Positions 22,040 through 39,900 of a stretch of 64,000 nucleotides of DNA are shown one piece after another. The number at the start of each line of letters is the position of its first letter. Positions within the stretch are counted from its first letter, which is position 1. Origin of the DNA: Viola odorata. Its lineage: Eukaryota > Streptophyta > Magnoliopsida > Malpighiales > Violaceae. A program made the position numbers and the translations under genes. The DNA lies in the NCBI GenBank assembly GCA_963691705.1, contig OY829541.1:3193685-3257684 (forward strand), written 5' to 3'. The notes beneath the pieces were generated by a model. The model had not been told where the DNA came from. It ran no database searches and saw only the letters and a program-made list of their open reading frames with translations.

Positions 22040-24735
22040 ATGGCTTCACCAATGCAATCATCCGGGACCGGGTCTAATTCTGATTCAACGTCTGCTCCTT
22101 CAAATGCCTCTGTACCTGTAAGAGGAAAAACTGATATTGCATGGAATTTCTGTGTAGAAGTTGCTGATTTTGTGGGAAGTAAGAGGAAAAAACTTATTTG
22201 CAATTTTTGCAATAAGGTGTTTAGTGGTGGGGGTATCTTCCGATTCAAACAACACTTAGCCGGTATTAGGGGTGATGCGGTGTCTTGTAAGGAAGCTCCT
22301 GAAGAAGTTAGAGTACAAATAAGGACAACTTTAGATGATTTTGCTTCAAAGAAAATGAGAGAACAAGAATTACTTGCAGAACGAAACCCCTTTCTTACTC
22401 AACAAACAAATGTTCAAGTTCCTCCTATACCATTGGGTGGTGGTGTACAAGTACCTACTAGAGCATCGGGTAGTGGTGATAGTGGTAGTGGTGTACAAGT
22501 GCCTACTAGAGCATTGGGTAGTGGTAGTGGTGTACAAGTTCGGAAAGGAAGAAAACGTAATAGAACAATCGGCACTTATTTTCTCTCAAGAACAGAACCT
22601 GGAGATCAACCAACAATCATAAGTGCGATGCAGAGTCAGGAGACTAAAGAAGAGTGTGATTTAGCAGTTTCAAAATGGATGATTGATGCATCCATTCCTT
22701 TCAATGCTGTCAATTCCATTTATTTTCAGCACATGGTTGATGCAATTACTGGGTATGGTCCTGGTTATAAAGCTCCACATTTTCATAACCTCCGCGGTTT
22801 CTTATTGAAGAAAAATGTTGAGGAGGTGCGAAATTATGTTGAGGGCTTTCGTGCGTCATGGAGAGAAACTGGATGCACCATAATGTCTGATGGGTGGACA
22901 GATCAATCTAGAAGGACTCTCATCAACTTCTTGGTTTATTCTCCCAAAGGTACTGTTTTCCTCAAATCTGTAGATGCCTCTGATGCTTCCAAAACTGCTG
23001 ATATGTTGTATAGTTTGTTTAGAGAAGTTGTGCTATTTGTTGGGGCTGAAAATGTTGTGCACTTTGTCACGGACAATGCTGCAAATTATGTCGCAGCAGG
23101 AAGAAAATTAGAAGATGAATTTAGGACATTGTTTTGGTCTCCATGTGCTGCTCATTGCATTAATTTAATGCTGCATGATATTGGAAAGTTAGATGAAGTT
23201 GGTGATATTGTAGCTCATGCTTCTAGGATAACTAAGTATGTCTACAATCATTGTTTTCCCTTGCATTTGATGCGACAATTTACTGGAGGAAGGGAGATAT
23301 TGCGTCCTGCACCTACTCGGTTTGCTACTAACTTTATTGCTTTGCAAAGTATATTAAGTCAAAAGGATGCTTTGAGAGCCATGGCTACATCTAGAGAGTG
23401 GGTTACTTCCTCTTATGCTAAGGAAATCAAGGGGAAAAAGTTTGAGAATGATGTCTTGGATCCTTGTTTTTGGAAGGAATGTGCTGTCATTGTTAAACTC
23501 ACTGAACCTCTAGTTCGTGTTTTGCGTCTTGTTGATGGTGATGATCGACCAGCAATGCCATACATATACGAGGCTATTCACACGGCTAGAGATGAGATGT
23601 TGAGAAGATTTCAGAAAAGGAAAAAGAGGGTTGATTCTTATATTAAGATTGTTGATGATCGATGGGACCGGCAATTGCATAAAAACCTCCATGCTGCTGG
23701 GTTTTGGCTGAATCCTCAAATCCAGTACAAACCTAGTGAGACAGACAAGCTTAGACGCACTACTTCTGGGTTGTTTGACGTCATAGAGAGGTATGCTTAT
23801 GGAAACAACACTCTGAGAAGTAGGTTGACAAGTGAGGTGAAGTTATTCCGAGGTGCAGAGAGGAACTTTGGCCGTCCTAGTGCAGTAGATGATCGTTTTG
23901 TGATGCCTCCAGGTAGTTTTTTTTAAATGTATTCATATATATTTTACATTAATATTTTTTGGTTTACTAAAAATATAGAAAACTAATATTTTTAATTTTA
24001 TGTGTAGATGAATGGTGGATGAACTATGGGAGTGATGCACCAGAGTTGCAAAAGCTAGCTATCCGAGTTTTAAGCCAAACATGTAGTGCTTCTGGTTGTG
24101 AGCGAAATTGGAGCATATTTGAGCATGTTCATTCAAAGAAAAGAAATAGATTAGAGCATCAAAGACTTAATGATTTGGTATATGTTCATTACAACTTAAG
24201 GCTACAACAAAAGTAAGTTTCTATACTTTTTACTTTTTACTTTTTATTTATTAACAAACAATCTATAATTTTGAATTTTATTTGTAGTTGTGTTTGGATT
24301 AAATTGTTTGGCTAATTTTTTGGTTAATTACTGTAGGGGTTTAAAGGGTAGGAATTATGACCCTATAAACTTTGAGGACTTTCGAGATAATGATGGTTGG
24401 ATATTAGAGGATGAACCGTCAAATCTAACAAGTGTTGAATTAGAGACTTTTCGAAATGAGATGGAAGCATGCAATATTCAAGAAGATGTCCCTGATGATG
24501 GTAAGTTGGTAACTACCTATTTATTTTAAAAGTTGTTGATATGAAACTATTATTGTTAATTTATTGATTCTTTATTTTTATGTTTTATTTGATAATACTA
24601 GAGTTGAACCTACAAAATATGCTTGATGATGACAATGATGAAGATGAAGGAAATGAAAGCGGATTTTTTGTTCAAGACATTTTCGACAACACTAGTGGCT
24701 CGACCTCTCAACCTGAAACCAATCCATGGAATTAA
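22040..24735 (+). CDS. hAT transposase (BED finger, DUF659, hATC)
   Basis: Four exons (22040-23912, 24008-24212, 24337-24500, 24602-24735) give 791 residues with no stop or frameshift. Order of domains: Ser-rich N-terminus; BED-type zinc finger near residues 50-90 (CNFCNKVF ... FKQHLAG ... SC); glycine-rich linker with three VQVPTRA-type repeats; DUF659-like block (SDGWTDQSRRTLINFLVY); transposase core; C-terminal hATC dimerisation domain in exon 2 (SGCERNWSIFEHVHSKKRNRL). The C-terminal tail is acidic. The enzyme excises and inserts the element by binding its CCGG-rich ends. ATG 22040 is the first in frame after the leader intron acceptor. The intact frame and clean ends make autonomy plausible. 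Domestication is unlikely given the flanking target duplication. Confidence 0.92.
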
Positions 24736-25187
24736 TTTTGTTGTAATTTGAATATTTAGGTGTTTAAACTTTGAGAATGATTTCATTTGAATGTTGGATT
24801 GTTTCTTTATTTTGTAATTTGGATAATTAAGTGTGTATGAATATTTAAGTGTTTGAAAATGTTGGATTGTTTCTTTATTTTGTAATTGGAATATTTAAGT
24901 TTCATTTGAATGTTAAATAGTTTATTTATTTTTAACTTTTGATCTACTTGATATACTTTATTTTGATATATTAGAACTTTATTTTGATATATTATAAAAT
25001 GCTACAGTAAAAAAACCAGCCGGTTCAATCCGGTTTAATCCGGTTTTTTAGTCTAAGATTTGCCGGTTTAATGTGTAACGGTTCCGGACGGACCAGCAAC
25101 TACAATCCGGTCGAACCCGGTTCAATCCGGTTGAACCACCAAATTTCCATTTCCGGGTCTCTGTCCGGTCCGGTTCTAATAACACTG

Positions 25188-25310
25188 ATTTATAGACTAT
25201 AGTGATGTTTGGGGTCCTGCACCCTTGTCTTCTATCAATGGAGGATAAATATACTAATATAGTAAAGAATTGTTATTTGAAAAAAAGTTAACAAGCTTTT
25301 CTTTTAGTAC
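25188..25310 (+). pseudogene. Copia integrase fragment, right part, with AT-rich tail
   Basis: After the hAT target duplication, the reading SDVWGPAPLSSING resumes from 25202 and then breaks into an AT-rich tail ending aacaagcttttctttt. The same fragment with the same tail occurs at about 58605-58700 on the minus strand, so the truncated unit was copied as a whole. Confidence 0.7.
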
Positions 25311-25955
25311 CCGGGTACTAAATTTTATTTTTAATATAATTACATAAAATTGAAAATAAAAAATAAAAATAATTACATAAAAAAGACAAAATTATTACAT
25401 GAAAATTATTTTAATTACATAAAAAATAAATAAATTACACCAAAATTATAATAATTACATGAAAATTACATAATAATTATTTTAATCAATTTAAATTTAT
25501 AATAATTACATAAAAAATATTTTATTTACACAAAAATTATAATTAATTACATAAAAATTACTCCCTCCGTTTTCTAAAGGATGCCACTTTCCTACGGATT
25601 CTTACTGTTCATAATAATTGTCATTTGCCTCTTCGAACTCACATTTTTTTGCCTTTTCGATCCCATATTTTTTGTACTATTGAAGAATGGATTGACTAGT
25701 TATTGAACAAAAAATCAAGGTTCGATTTGAAACAGAAAAGGGAAAAAAAAGGAGCATTACATGCTCCCACTGTTCCAAAATGACATGTTTTGGAAGACAG
25801 AGGGAGTATAAAAATTACATAAAATTTAGAATAATTACATCAAAATTATAATAGTCACATAAATATTACATAGTAATGACGTAAATAATAATAGGTAGCA
25901 GAAAATACGGTTAGAAACGGGAACAAATCATCCAAGACTAAAACTAGAGTTGAGA
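25311..25955. repeat. AT-rich direct duplication, copy 1 (with MITE)
   Basis: Begins gtactaaattttatttttaa and ends near gttagaaacgggaacaaatc... . Copy 2 is at about 26637-27075. Internally it is built of attacataaaaatta phrases. Copy 1 carries a Stowaway MITE that copy 2 lacks. Confidence 0.75.
25559..25808. mobile_element. Stowaway-type MITE with visible empty site
   Basis: TA-flanked, with ends CTCCCTCCGTTTTCTAAAGG and the complementary end CAAAACA...ACAGAGGGAG, 250 bp in all. The parallel copy 2 of the surrounding repeat reads aaaaattataaaaattac at this place, that is, a single TA with no insert. This confirms insertion at TA. Confidence 0.9.
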
Positions 25956-26636
25956 TCAATCTTTCTTTCTTTTTCCTCTTTTGTTTTATATAGATAAGTA
26001 CATTTAAATGGTTATATGGAAAATAAATTTTCACAGAACTAGAGTAGCTAGGTTTGGGGATAACAATGGAAAGATAATTCAATTTTTGGGAATTAGGATG
26101 TTGAGTTGGGTGCTGAAAATAGGAGTCAGTGAGATATGAAAAGGGAGAACAAAGTCACTGGAAATCTTCATATACGTATTCAATACATGAATTATGAAAA
26201 TAAATACATAAAATATAAAATAATTATGTAAATACATTAAAATGAAAATGTAAATACATGAAAATTAAGATAAATACATTAAAATTAAAATAAATACGTG
26301 AAAATTGAGATAAATACATGAATAATTATAAAAATACATGAAAATTAAAATAAATACATAAGTAATTATCTAAAAAAGTGAAACTTAAAATAAATACATA
26401 AAAATTAATTACACAAAAATTATAATTACATGAATGCACGGCCCGGGCTCATGGCAGCGTCATCGTGGCCTGTACCCATGGCTGGAGCCAGGGTGCCCTT
26501 GGCACAAGCCGTGGTGCCAGGCCAGGCGGGGAGAGAGAGGCACTATCCCCCTCAAGAAGATTCTGGTCATCCACGGGACTAGGAGCAACATACATTAATT
26601 TTTGTTGAGCATGTCGGGAATTAAATTAGTACCCCG
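25956..26636. other. AT-rich spacer with a GC-rich island
   Basis: 26170-26430 is a degenerate array of aaaataaatacatgaaaatt-type units. 26436-26560 is abruptly GC-rich (cacggcccgggctcatggca...) with no recognised coding sense. No gene was found. Confidence 0.4.
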
Positions 26637-27075
26637 GGGTACTAAATTTTATTTTTAATATAATTACATAAAATTGAAAATAAAAACATAAAAATAATTA
26701 CATAAAAATGAAAATAATTACATAAAAATTATTTTAATTACATAAAAAATAAATAAATTACACCAAAATTACAATAATTACATGAAAATTACATAATAAT
26801 TACTTTAATCAATTTAAAAATTATAATAATTACATAAAAATATTTTATTTACACAAAAATTATAATTAATTACATAAAAATTATAATTAATTACATAAAA
26901 ATTATAATTAATTACATAAAAATTATAAAAATTACATAAAATTTAGAATAATTACATCAAAATTATAATAATCACATAAACATTGCATAGTAATGACGTA
27001 AATAATAATATGTAGCAGAAAATACGGTTAGGAACGGAAACAAATCATCCAAAACTAAAATTAGAGTTGATCTAA
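26637..27075. repeat. AT-rich direct duplication, copy 2 (no MITE)
   Basis: Parallel to 25311-25955: same start gtactaaattttatttttaa, same end block gcagaaaatacggttagg. It has small internal expansions of attacataaaaattataatta and lacks the MITE. Confidence 0.75.
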
Positions 27076-27571
27076 TTTTACCCTCTTTTTCTGAAAAATA
27101 CTTGCAATACTTGGAAAAAAGTTAAGAGAGATGAAAAATACGGTTATATTAATTACCCTCTTTTTTATCCTCTTTTCTGAAGCAGATTCATGCACAAACT
27201 TTACCGTTTGTTTATTATTGATGGAGAAAAAAGAAAAAAAGAAAGAAAAAGAGCTAAAAGGCTAAAAGCTACTTTGGTGGAGTATTACACATGGAGCAAG
27301 CGCCTTGTCACTTTGTCCACTTAACAGGGGCAAAGGACCGGAGACCTACATCCTCACTCTCTCGTGAGTCTCGTCATTCATTCGTCTCGTTTATATGAAA
27401 CCGTCCGCTTCTCTTACTCCGTCATCCCTGTGCACAGATCAAAATCTGCAAATCTCAGCAAACCCTAACCAATCCCAACCCGAAATCAACTTCCGCTCCG
27501 TCACCAATGCTGCTTCTTCCATGCCGATCTTAATCAATTCTTTAACACAGCTCTCCACTTGATCAGTCACC

Positions 27572-30143
27572 ATGTTCGAAGCTCATGTAAGCTCCAATTT
27601 ATGCTCCTTGAAATGCATCCTTGTTATGTTGCTTAGAAAATGACCATTAGACTCTGGTTAGTTTGCATCATTTGTGAAATTTGTCTAGCATCCTGGATAT
27701 TTTTGCACCGTCTTAATGTTAACTGACTTCTGTGATGAATCCCTTTAATGGGCCAACTCTACTGTCGCTAGCACAAAATACGCTGCCATTCTCATTTGAT
27801 TGCATAACTATTATGCTCTTTATGCCAATATATACTTACTGCGTGATCCGTGTATAGTTTCATATGTGAGGAAGTTTCATGGCAGTGTCATAGATGCTTT
27901 CATGAGTTTTCTTCTTTCTCTCTTTTTTATTTGTCTTGGATTCTTGCTTGGACTAGGTTGCCTTTTTGGAGATTCTTTTATACTTACATGCATGTGGATA
28001 CAGTAATTTTACTTTTACCTTCTGCTTTTATAGGTTCTGCATTTGCTTCGAAAATATTTGGGCGAATATGTTCATGGGCTGTCCGCAGAGGCCTTGAGAA
28101 TCAGTGTCTGGAGAGGTTTGCCTTCTCGTCTTAAATGCAACTGCCAGTACCTAATTATTTAAGCTCAGTTTGCTGCTTTGCTTCTAGACAGAGGGATTGC
28201 TCGAGCTTTTGTAGAAACATTTGTGGTTTCTGGTTTTTCATGGCTAAGATGATATGTCATGGATTTAGTGATGAGACACTTGCATGCCAATTTTACTCTA
28301 TGTTGGATGCCAACTGTTGCCTTATTATATTCAAACCTTTTTGAGTGATTCCTTTTATTTTTGCAGGTGATGTTGTTCTAAAAGATTTAAAACTGAAGGC
28401 AGAGGCGTTAAATTCACTAAAACTTCCAGTTACTGTTAAAGCTGGCTTTGTTGGTACCATTACTTTGAAGGTACGATCACTTTTTAGTTTTTTTTCTTTC
28501 AAAAATAGTTTCTATAACTGCTATTTTTTAGGGAACTTTTTTCTGAGGCTGTGGTCATATGCAGTATGTGCCTGTCTAAAAATTCCCATACTGTGGAATG
28601 AATTTTTTTTAACTGACAAGTGATAAAAGAGTGAGTGCAGTTGGGTGGAACCTATCTTCTAAACCTTCACAGCAGCTATAAAAAGAGAGAATATTGATCA
28701 TGTACAAAATATGAGTAATCAATCACCTTTAATTGACTGACATCTGAATGCTCCTTTACATTGTTTTTGTGAATGTTTAGTGATCCAAGCTGCAATTTGG
28801 GTTTTAGGAGATGGCTTCCAATTATGTGACTGTCTGAGTTATTTGGTTTTCTTCATTCTTTTTTATCCTTCTTTTAACCGGGTCTTCATTCTAGCTCATC
28901 CTGTTTCCAATGATAGCACGTTTAAGGTGGGGAATTTTTTTTGCTTGATTTAATTGACTTATATTTTATCATTCGTTGATTATGGCATTTTTGGTTGTTA
29001 TATGGGTTCTGAGGTTTTTGTGTCTATTTATTTGCTATAGGAGTATCAGAGAATTTTTTTTGAAGCAAAACTTCAACAGATTCTCTCTCTCTCTCTCTCA
29101 CTCACTCACCCACCCCCCCACATGTATGCATGAGTGATCTCTTCGTCTTTTTTCCTCTTCCGTTTCTTTTAGGGAAGAATTGTTTTTAAGTTCCATTTCT
29201 TTCTCAAAGGAGAAATTTAGGAGCTTAGTCCAGTAACGAGAATGAAATCTTTTTTTTATCTCCCTTTTCTGTTTGTACAGGAAGCAGAAGCAGCCACCCT
29301 TGAAGCAACATCAAGATCAAAGTTAGGAAGTGTATGTCCTTTTGTTTCTATTATTGTCTGTTACTCAAAATTGCCTGTTCTTTAAATTTACTGTTACTGG
29401 ATTATATGGTATTCATGCAAAGATTATTCAAATATTTGAACCTTTGAAGAGGAGTGACATTGAGTACTTGATGTGTTTGTTCTTATTGTTAGTAACGATA
29501 TATTGTTTTGAACATTAATCTGTTTGTTGGGCTAAAGATCCCACAATATTACCATTTTTCTGCTGATTGAAACCGTAGCACTTACCTACTCACTCGACTA
29601 TTATTGGTTTAACTAATAAATGATATAAGAGCATTCACAGACTACATCATCAAGTAGTAAATAGTGTTGGTAAAAGAAAGTTACTATTTCTTTATGTTTG
29701 CAAAGATGTGGAATTGATTGATTGTCAATTCTAAGAAAACATGGGAATAATTGCAATGATCAGATATGTAATTGACTTTTGACCTTTTTGCAGCCCCCTC
29801 CTGGAAATTCATGGCTTGGTTCTCTGATTGCTACTATTATTGGAAATCTTAAGATTTCAATAAGCAATGTACATGTCAGATATGAGGATTCAATCAGGTT
29901 CGTGCCCCTTTTCTCATGTTCTTTCTGGCCTCTCGTTGTGTGAATTTATACCTTTCTTTTCTCCATAGGAATTATACACTTGTTGATATTTCTTAACTTT
30001 GTGCTTTCCTCCTTGGGCTTTGTAGTAATCCTGGGCATCCATTTACTTGTGGTGTTACCCTAGCCAAACTGGCAGCTTTTACAATGGATGAGCAAGGAAA
30101 TGAAACTTTTGATACCAGTGGGGCTTTGGATAGATTGCGGAAG
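27572..30143 (+). pseudogene. VPS13: VPS13 N-terminal (chorein) gene fragment
   Basis: Exon-like pieces: 27572-27586 (MFEAH), 28034-28115, 28367-28470, about 29041-29079, 29281-29331, 29794-29897, 30026-30143. They encode the chorein N-terminus: VLHLLRKYLGEYVHGLSAEA, then DVVLKDLKLKAEALNSLKLP, then NLKISISNVHVRYEDS. VPS13 proteins are over 3,000 residues and move lipids at membrane contacts; only about 170 residues are present. Expected residues after FVGTITLK (VPWKSLGKEP-type) are missing, and the 29041 exon has lost its donor (CAG/ATTCTC). After 30143 the gene is replaced by helicase exons. The start and upstream leader look like the original gene's 5' end. It is a truncated copy, possibly transcribed. 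Confidence 0.85.
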
Positions 30144-30486
30144 GTTAGCATCTGTGTACCTTGTTGAAGCTTTGATATGGAATTTGAAGAACATGGAAGA
30201 GTATCATTAACAATGTTTCTGAGTATAGACAAATGTTCGTGTAAGATTGTAGTTTTGCTTATGAAAGTTTCTTCATTTAGTTTGTGGCCATTTCCTGGTT
30301 TAAGTATGTTTTTCTATTTCTTATGTAGCCTCTTTTTCCCATGCTCATGATTTTGTAGTTTCTTTTTTCCTAGTTAAATGAAGTAATTATAGATCGTCAT
30401 ATGTTATTTCTTTTTCTCCCTTGAAAAAGAAAAGAGGTTTGTTTGAATATTAGTACAGATAATTGAGAACTTCTCAATATTTTTAG

Positions 30487-35219
<4,733 letters not shown>

Positions 35220-35394
35220 ACTTTTGTTTTGGACAAAAGTTCCATTAAGTTCATGCACTGAAATTGTTTTTTATATTTTTTCAATTGTTTCATGATTGCT
35301 AGTCATGTTTCTTAGTGTCCGGTTGCGCATTGTTATTTTTCTGACTATCAGAAAATTGCAGCACAAGGTGTGACTTTTCAATGTAATAATGTGA

Positions 35395-36297
35395 TGTTCA
35401 GGTTTCAGGACTGGCGATCTGATAAAAAAACGGAAGGGCAGTACTCTGCAAGTAATGGAATAAGAAACCTTAGAACTACAATTAGCTGTCTTTGGGAAGT
35501 TTCGAAGAGGATTTGAATCTAACTCAGAAAGCATCAAAAGGATTGGAAGGTCACTGCAATCGTACTCATTTAATGATGCTCTTTCTAAGGGCTGGAACTC
35601 CACGAATAAAATTCTTGACCCACAAGGGCCTTTCCTACAGCGGTGGAATAAGATATTTGTATTGTCTTGTGTGATTGCCGTGCCACTGGATCCTTTGTTC
35701 TTCTATGTCCCTGTTATTGATGGTGCAAAGAAGTGCCTTGATTTGGATAGAACAATGGAGATAACAGCTAGTGTTTTGCGCTTTTCAACATACATCTTTT
35801 ACATTCTTCACATTATTTTTCAGTTTCGTACTGGTTTTATAGCACCTTCTTCTTGAGTGTTTGGAAGAGGGTTTAGTTGAAAATACCTGGGCAATTGCTA
35901 TGAGATATCTGTCATCTTCTTTCTTAATCGACATTCTTGCTGTCCTTCCACTTCCTCAGGTATGGAACTCTCTTCCTTGTGTATATAGTCGTGTGTTTTA
36001 TCTGTTGAGGCATGCGTGCAAACATGATTTTTAGGATTTAAACTGATAGTATCTGTGGGCTTCTAACTTGCTGTTCTATTCCAGGTGGTGATCGGAATTA
36101 CCATTCCAAGAATGACAGGCTCAAAATCTCTGAACACAAAGAACTTGTTGAAGTTTGTTGTTTTCTTTCAGTATGTGCCTAGATTTATCCGGATATATCC
36201 CTTGTATATGGAAGTTACAAGAACTTCCGGCATACTTACCGAAACAGCATGGGCTGGAGCTGCATTTAATCTATTTCTTTACATGCTTGCAAGCCAT
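35395..36297 (+). pseudogene. Cyclic nucleotide-gated channel (CNGC) 5' fragment, broken
   Basis: The translation in pieces gives FQDWRSDKKTEGQYSASNGI, then ILDPQGPFLQRWNKIFVLSC (first membrane segment), CLDLDRTMEITASVLRF, then after the intron 35960-36084 FQYVPRFIRIYPLYMEVTRT and AWAGAAFNLFLYMLASH. This is the N-terminal half of a plant CNGC: S1 to about S5. Pore and cyclic-nucleotide-binding domains are absent. Damage: a frame change near 35495, a TGA in place of an arginine codon after FIAPSS (near 35855), and another frame change near 35870. The last exon ends at a normal GTAAGT donor, after which no further exon follows. Confidence 0.88.
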
Positions 36298-36869
36298 GTA
36301 AGTTTTATTACTAGCTTGGTATTATCACAATGAATAGCTAGATGGTGGCAACACACAGAACACAGAATATGCATGCATCTGCCCTAGTTATTTTTTAGGT
36401 TAAAGTTAAAAGGACAAAATTTCCCTTGTCTTCCACTTAATGTTCCATGTTAGTCCCTAGCATTTAACAATTCCCAATGTTATCAGCAAATCATGAGCTA
36501 ATTAATATTATCTAATTGGATGAAAAGTCCATTAACTGATAAAATTTAGTTTTAATTGTTCTGCATTAGCCAAACCTTTGAATAATCTATCTAATTTTTA
36601 AATAGATTCAAAATTATCGTATACAAGCAAAGTAATAATTTTTGACGATTAAACACAAGCGGAATAATTAAACATGCAAAAACATACGAAAATAAATAAT
36701 TAAACATACAAGCATACGAAAATAAATAATAGTATGAGTGCAAAAATAAATAAACAGTAATAGTGCGAGAAAAATAAATGAATAGTACAATGTGCAGAAA
36801 ATAAAGTACAAAAAATAAAATATGATGGGCCGAAAATGGGCCCATAGATTTAACACAACAATAATAAGA
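36298..36869. other. Spacer between CNGC and PHIP-like fragments
   Basis: AT-rich with aaaataaataa repeats at about 36660-36810. No gene seen. Confidence 0.4.
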
Positions 36870-36934
36870 CTTGAAATGTTAGCATTGAAATCAAGACTTT
36901 CAAGCCAATAACAATGGCAAAATGCAATACATAG

Positions 36935-39900
36935 AAAGGAAACTCACCATGTCCTCCAATCCAGTTGCTCCCTCTGTTTGAAAATCTGCATCATTATCAA
37001 GGTGAATTAAACTCTCATCTATGTCACGGGCCTGGAAGGATTCCAAGGCCGTGGCACACACGAAACAGAAGAGAAGAAAGGAACAGGCCAAAGTCAGCCA
37101 GGAAAGGCTAACCCAAGGTGTTGGGATGGAGTTGAAGAGAAGAGTTTACTGATCGTCAATGGCGGATGAAGAAGAAGAAGAAGAAGAGCGCAGCGGAATA
37201 GATGGATGAGAGGTAGTTAGGGATTGTGTATGGCTGCATTGCAGCTGAACGGAGGTTCATTGAACCTATCCATATATTGCTATTCATTGAATAAGCAAAA
37301 TACAATTGAAAATTGATTTGTTTATTCTAGCTATTGCCTCTATTTATACTACTCTTAACAGACCCTTAACTACTTGAATGACTTACTAACAGCCGGCAAA
37401 CAACTAACTACTTCAAGAACTATTACTAACTGACTCTTGCAACTTGCCCATTTGACAGCAACTTCCTCTTCTGTTGTGGCTGTGACAATCTATGTCATCT
37501 GAACCAGGCTGTGAAGTACCTCTAGCGTCCTGCTGCATATTTTTAACCTACAATGTTTCAGACAATGGTAGCATTGAGACCGAGACTTTCAGACCAACGA
37601 AAATGGCAAAATGCAACACAGCAAATAGAAACTCACTAACCAAATTCATTTGGTACAGTTGTTTGAGCATCTGCAAAAGTATCAGACTTAACCAAATTCT
37701 AGTCTATGACTCCAGTAGTCATATCAGCTATGTTATCCTGAAAGATTCAACAAGACGAACATCACTACCAGAACCAAGGCTAATCAAATTGCAGTTCAAT
37801 GATTTCCTAGATGAACAAGTCAAAATACACGCCTCCCAGAAGAAGTCATTATCTCAATCTGAAAAAGGTGAAAAATAGCAACTAAGAATGTGCTAGCCAA
37901 AAGTAAGACTTGGAAAGAAAAATAAGAAAAATCTTACTTTAGCCTTTTGCTTTTTCCTTTTAGATCTACAGAAGCCATCCTTGCCCTCAACTTCACTATC
38001 TTCAGCACTGCAGTCTTGATCACCAGAGGAAGTGGAATTCAAGCTTCCTTGATCACCTCCACTAGAATACTCTTTAGTGAGATTGTACTCTGAGTCGGTC
38101 TCACCACTTTGCACAATGATGTTTTCTGGTTCCCACTCCATGGTGTCTATAAACTCAGGCAGAGACTCAAAGAGTACATCCAAGTCCACCAAAGGTAGCA
38201 TTTGGTAATCTGGGTATAGGGTGAAATCAGGACCAGCAGCAAGCTTAGTAGAAAACAGCTTCCACTCCATACCTAAAGCTCCTAGACGCCGCTTCTGGTA
38301 CATACTTTGATAAGGTTCTGTAGAAGTTAGGGCTGTGAAGCAGGTGACAAACCTGAGTCACAAAGGAGATCCTGTATGTTCCGTCGGTATGGTACAAGCT
38401 GAGTCTCCTGAATCAGACATTTTGATTCATTAAACTTGGCTAATATGAACTTCAGCAGTACAAAGTATGACAACATAATTCATAGAATTGCAACTAAATT
38501 ATTTAAGATGTTAGTAAAATCCAATAATTTCATGAATGCATGGCAGAAAATCATTTTTTCCTTGGTAGGTGGTTCATGCACTAATATAGAAACTGCATAA
38601 AGCTAGCTAACCTGGTCAAGTACATTCCCATTGGTATCCTGTATCAATGGCTGATAATCACCAAGAAAGGACTGTAAAAAAAGGGGCAGATGGAGTAAGA
38701 AACATAAAAAAGTTTGCAAAAGACCTAGATTTAGTAGAACCCGGCAAAAGTATAAAGCAGTCATTCATGACATTTGAGCAAATACCTGATCATATTTGGC
38801 ATCCTTTTGGGACTCGCCAGTGCTTAATATATATAATTGACCAACATCATCAGAAAGTATATATCATTGTGAGAATTTTATGTAGACAGCCATGCAATTC
38901 TGAATAACATGCATAGGATATCATTTAACATGCACTTGTACTCAAATTTCCCATCAACTAATAAAAGAGAAAATAATAGGTTATCAACAAAGAATTTCTA
39001 AATTAAGCATATATTAACATGCACTCACGCTGAAAATTTCCCGTCAACTAACTTGAAACGTGAAATTTCATAGATCCGGATGGGTGTGCCCTCCCATATC
39101 TAAAGGAGACATATTAAAGCAGTCAATATATAGAGAAAAATATTAGAAACTACAATGATCCTCAACAAACTACAAACTTACATCCCACACTATAGTTTGT
39201 CCATCATAGCCAGCACTCATCACAATTCGCGGGTTGAAAGGATGAACATCTAGAACACATGTCAGCCAATAATACAAACAGCACACTCTCAAACTAATCC
39301 AACATTAACATATACACAAATGAAAAGGCGGTGACATAAAGCATGAACAGTGGCAAAAAAAAACAGTGTCCTCTGTTAACAGGAATGAAAAATTCAGCTA
39401 AATCAGAAATAGTGGATTGGAATTTAGAAGGTGGGCTTGTCGGTGGACAACGTCAGCCCATGCAATGGAAAAGTAAGACATGTCACGGTTGAGAGGAGAA
39501 GCTGCAGCAGGAAGAAATCATGCATAACAATGCATAGTTGGTCCTTCTTAAAATATATAAAGCAAAAAATTCAAGGCTTGAGCAGAAATATGCTTCTGAA
39601 ATTCTTGGGCGTACACATAGTAATGTAGACATTAGATATGAGAAAAGAGGAAAGGCTTTCACACCAGAAAGACAGACAGAAGAAAAGATTGCAGCAGCAA
39701 CTAAAAAAGAGTTAAGCACGAACTACTAATCAATCATATTAGGCATCAGGACTATCAATTAAATATAAACAGTAGATATCCAGGTGCCAATCTTATTTTT
39801 TATTTAATTAATATCCAACAAGGAAACAAAGTAAGAAGCTCTTACAGATTGAGTATGGTCAGTCAAGGAATGTACTAAACTACCATCCGTTGCATTCCAA

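Larger units (their letters stand above)
20924..25187 (+). mobile_element. Complete hAT transposon with 8-bp target duplication
   Basis: The left end reads GTTATCAGAACCGGACCGG (from 20928) and the right end is its complement with one difference (ending CGGTTCTAATAACACTG at 25187). Both ends are flanked by ATTTATAG (20916-20923 and 25188-25195). Subterminal regions are crowded with CCGGTTCAACCGG-type repeats, as in many hAT elements. It is 4,264 bp long and carries one spliced transposase gene with no stops. The insertion site is a copia integrase fragment. Bases 25196-25202 (ACTATAG) look like an extra imperfect copy of the target site. Confidence 0.93.

Noticed and set aside
26170..26430. 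Satellite or CRISPR-like array
   Set aside because: The units are degenerate AT phrases of unequal length with no spacers; they are low-complexity sequence.
25311..27075. The two AT-rich copies as LTRs of one retrotransposon
   Set aside because: No primer-binding site, purine tract or pol sequence lies between them and the ends do not read TG...CA. They are treated as a plain direct duplication.
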